A stretch of DNA of 64,000 nucleotides, from contig VWZL01000830.1 of NCBI GenBank assembly GCA_013396915.1, forward strand, positions 1 to 64,000. The letters are read 5' to 3'. Shown here piece by piece: positions 63,677 to 64,000 of this stretch (the stretch's first letter is position 1; each line of letters opens with the position of its first letter). Origin of the DNA: Stercorarius parasiticus. Its lineage: Eukaryota > Chordata > Aves > Charadriiformes > Stercorariidae. Made by a program: the position numbers and the translations under genes. Under the pieces are notes generated by a model that saw only the letters and a list, made by a program, of their open reading frames with translations, had not been told where the DNA came from and did no database searches.

Positions 63677-64000
63677 AGCACAAGAAGGACATGGACCTGT
63701 TGGAGTGGGAGGAGGAGGGCCACAGGATGATCAGAGGGCTGGAGCACCTCTCCTATGAGGACAGGCTGAGGGAGTTGGGGTTGTTCAGCCTGGAGAAGAG
63801 AAGGCTCCAGGGAGACCTTATAGTGGCCTTCCAGTACCTGAAGGGGGCCTATGAGAAAGCTGGGGAGAGGCTGTTTGCAAGGGCATGTAGCAATAGGACG
63901 AGGGGCAATGGTTTTAAACTAGAGCAGGGTAGGTTTAGATTAGACATTAGGAAGAAGTTCTTTACAAGGAAGGTGGTGAAACACTGGAACAGGTTGCCCA
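63677..64000 (+). mobile_element. CR1 LINE, 3' part of ORF2, runs off the right edge
   Basis: Starts with the CR1 block CACAAGAAGGACATGGACCT and continues through the conserved C-terminal reverse-transcriptase region. The translation contains [20 protein letters not shown], then LEKRRLQGDL, FQYLKGAY, GNGF, RFRLDIRKKFF and HWNRLP. The frame is open from the start of the match to the end of the window. It is truncated at the 5' end, and its 3' end lies outside the window. It is one of the less decayed copies here, with one codon missing near the start relative to the other copies. Confidence 0.95.

Noticed and set aside
1..64000. Search for an endogenous retrovirus, DNA transposon with transposase, CRISPR array or prokaryote-type gene cluster
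   Set aside because: No long terminal repeats, no gag/pol-like frames, no regularly spaced repeats and no compact gene cluster were seen; the window is a normal vertebrate intron and promoter region.

Overview
This is vertebrate nuclear DNA, and the evidence points to a bird. The repeats are mainly CR1 LINEs whose 3' ends carry the avian-type octamer repeat (ATTCTATG in tandem, followed by GA), many truncated at the 5' end. There are no Alu, L1 or B1-type elements, and spliced coding exons sit in long AT-rich introns. The assembly is a draft: one run of N at 59665-60192 (528 positions) and single N bases at 39063 and 48431. I cannot name the species.

The only gene I can support is GPR158, on the minus strand. 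It encodes an orphan class C GPCR now described as the metabotropic glycine receptor mGlyR. Its first coding exon is 58602-59470: ATG, signal peptide and most of the Cache-type ligand-binding domain. The second coding exon is 43805-43910, only 106 bp, with clean splice sites and a reading phase that joins exactly to exon 1. Intron 1 is 14,691 bp. Everything from 43804 down to position 1 appears to be intron 2, because a search by eye for the next exon (the Tyr-Glu-Cys stretch of the EGF-like stalk) found nothing. The window therefore holds the first 325 codons of the receptor. The transmembrane and RGS7-binding parts lie beyond the left edge.

From about 59.1 to 60.5 kb a GC-rich, CpG-dense island surrounds the start codon. 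The N gap falls inside it and hides most of the 5' UTR, and probably the core promoter. From 60.5 to 63.7 kb is upstream intergenic sequence with no recognisable exon. A CR1 element enters at 63677 and runs off the right edge.

The rest is intronic and repeat-derived. There are three age layers of repeats. The first is younger CR1 3' ends at 5.65, 7.8, 14.2, 29.0, 38.9, 55.1 and 63.7 kb (plus strand) and 33.3, 46.9 and 48.2 kb (minus strand); the 48.2 kb copy is nested in the 46.9 kb copy. The second is strongly decayed CR1 relatives at 15.0, 17.7, 19.15 and 54.2 kb. The third is very old tRNA-like or MIR-like fragments near 0.65, 1.3 and 36.2 kb. Short open frames elsewhere look like chance or CR1-derived frames and are not annotated as genes. 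I found no tRNA, rRNA, CRISPR array, retrovirus or novel multi-gene system. The least explained item is a 220-bp exon-like block with good splice signals at 26991-27210.
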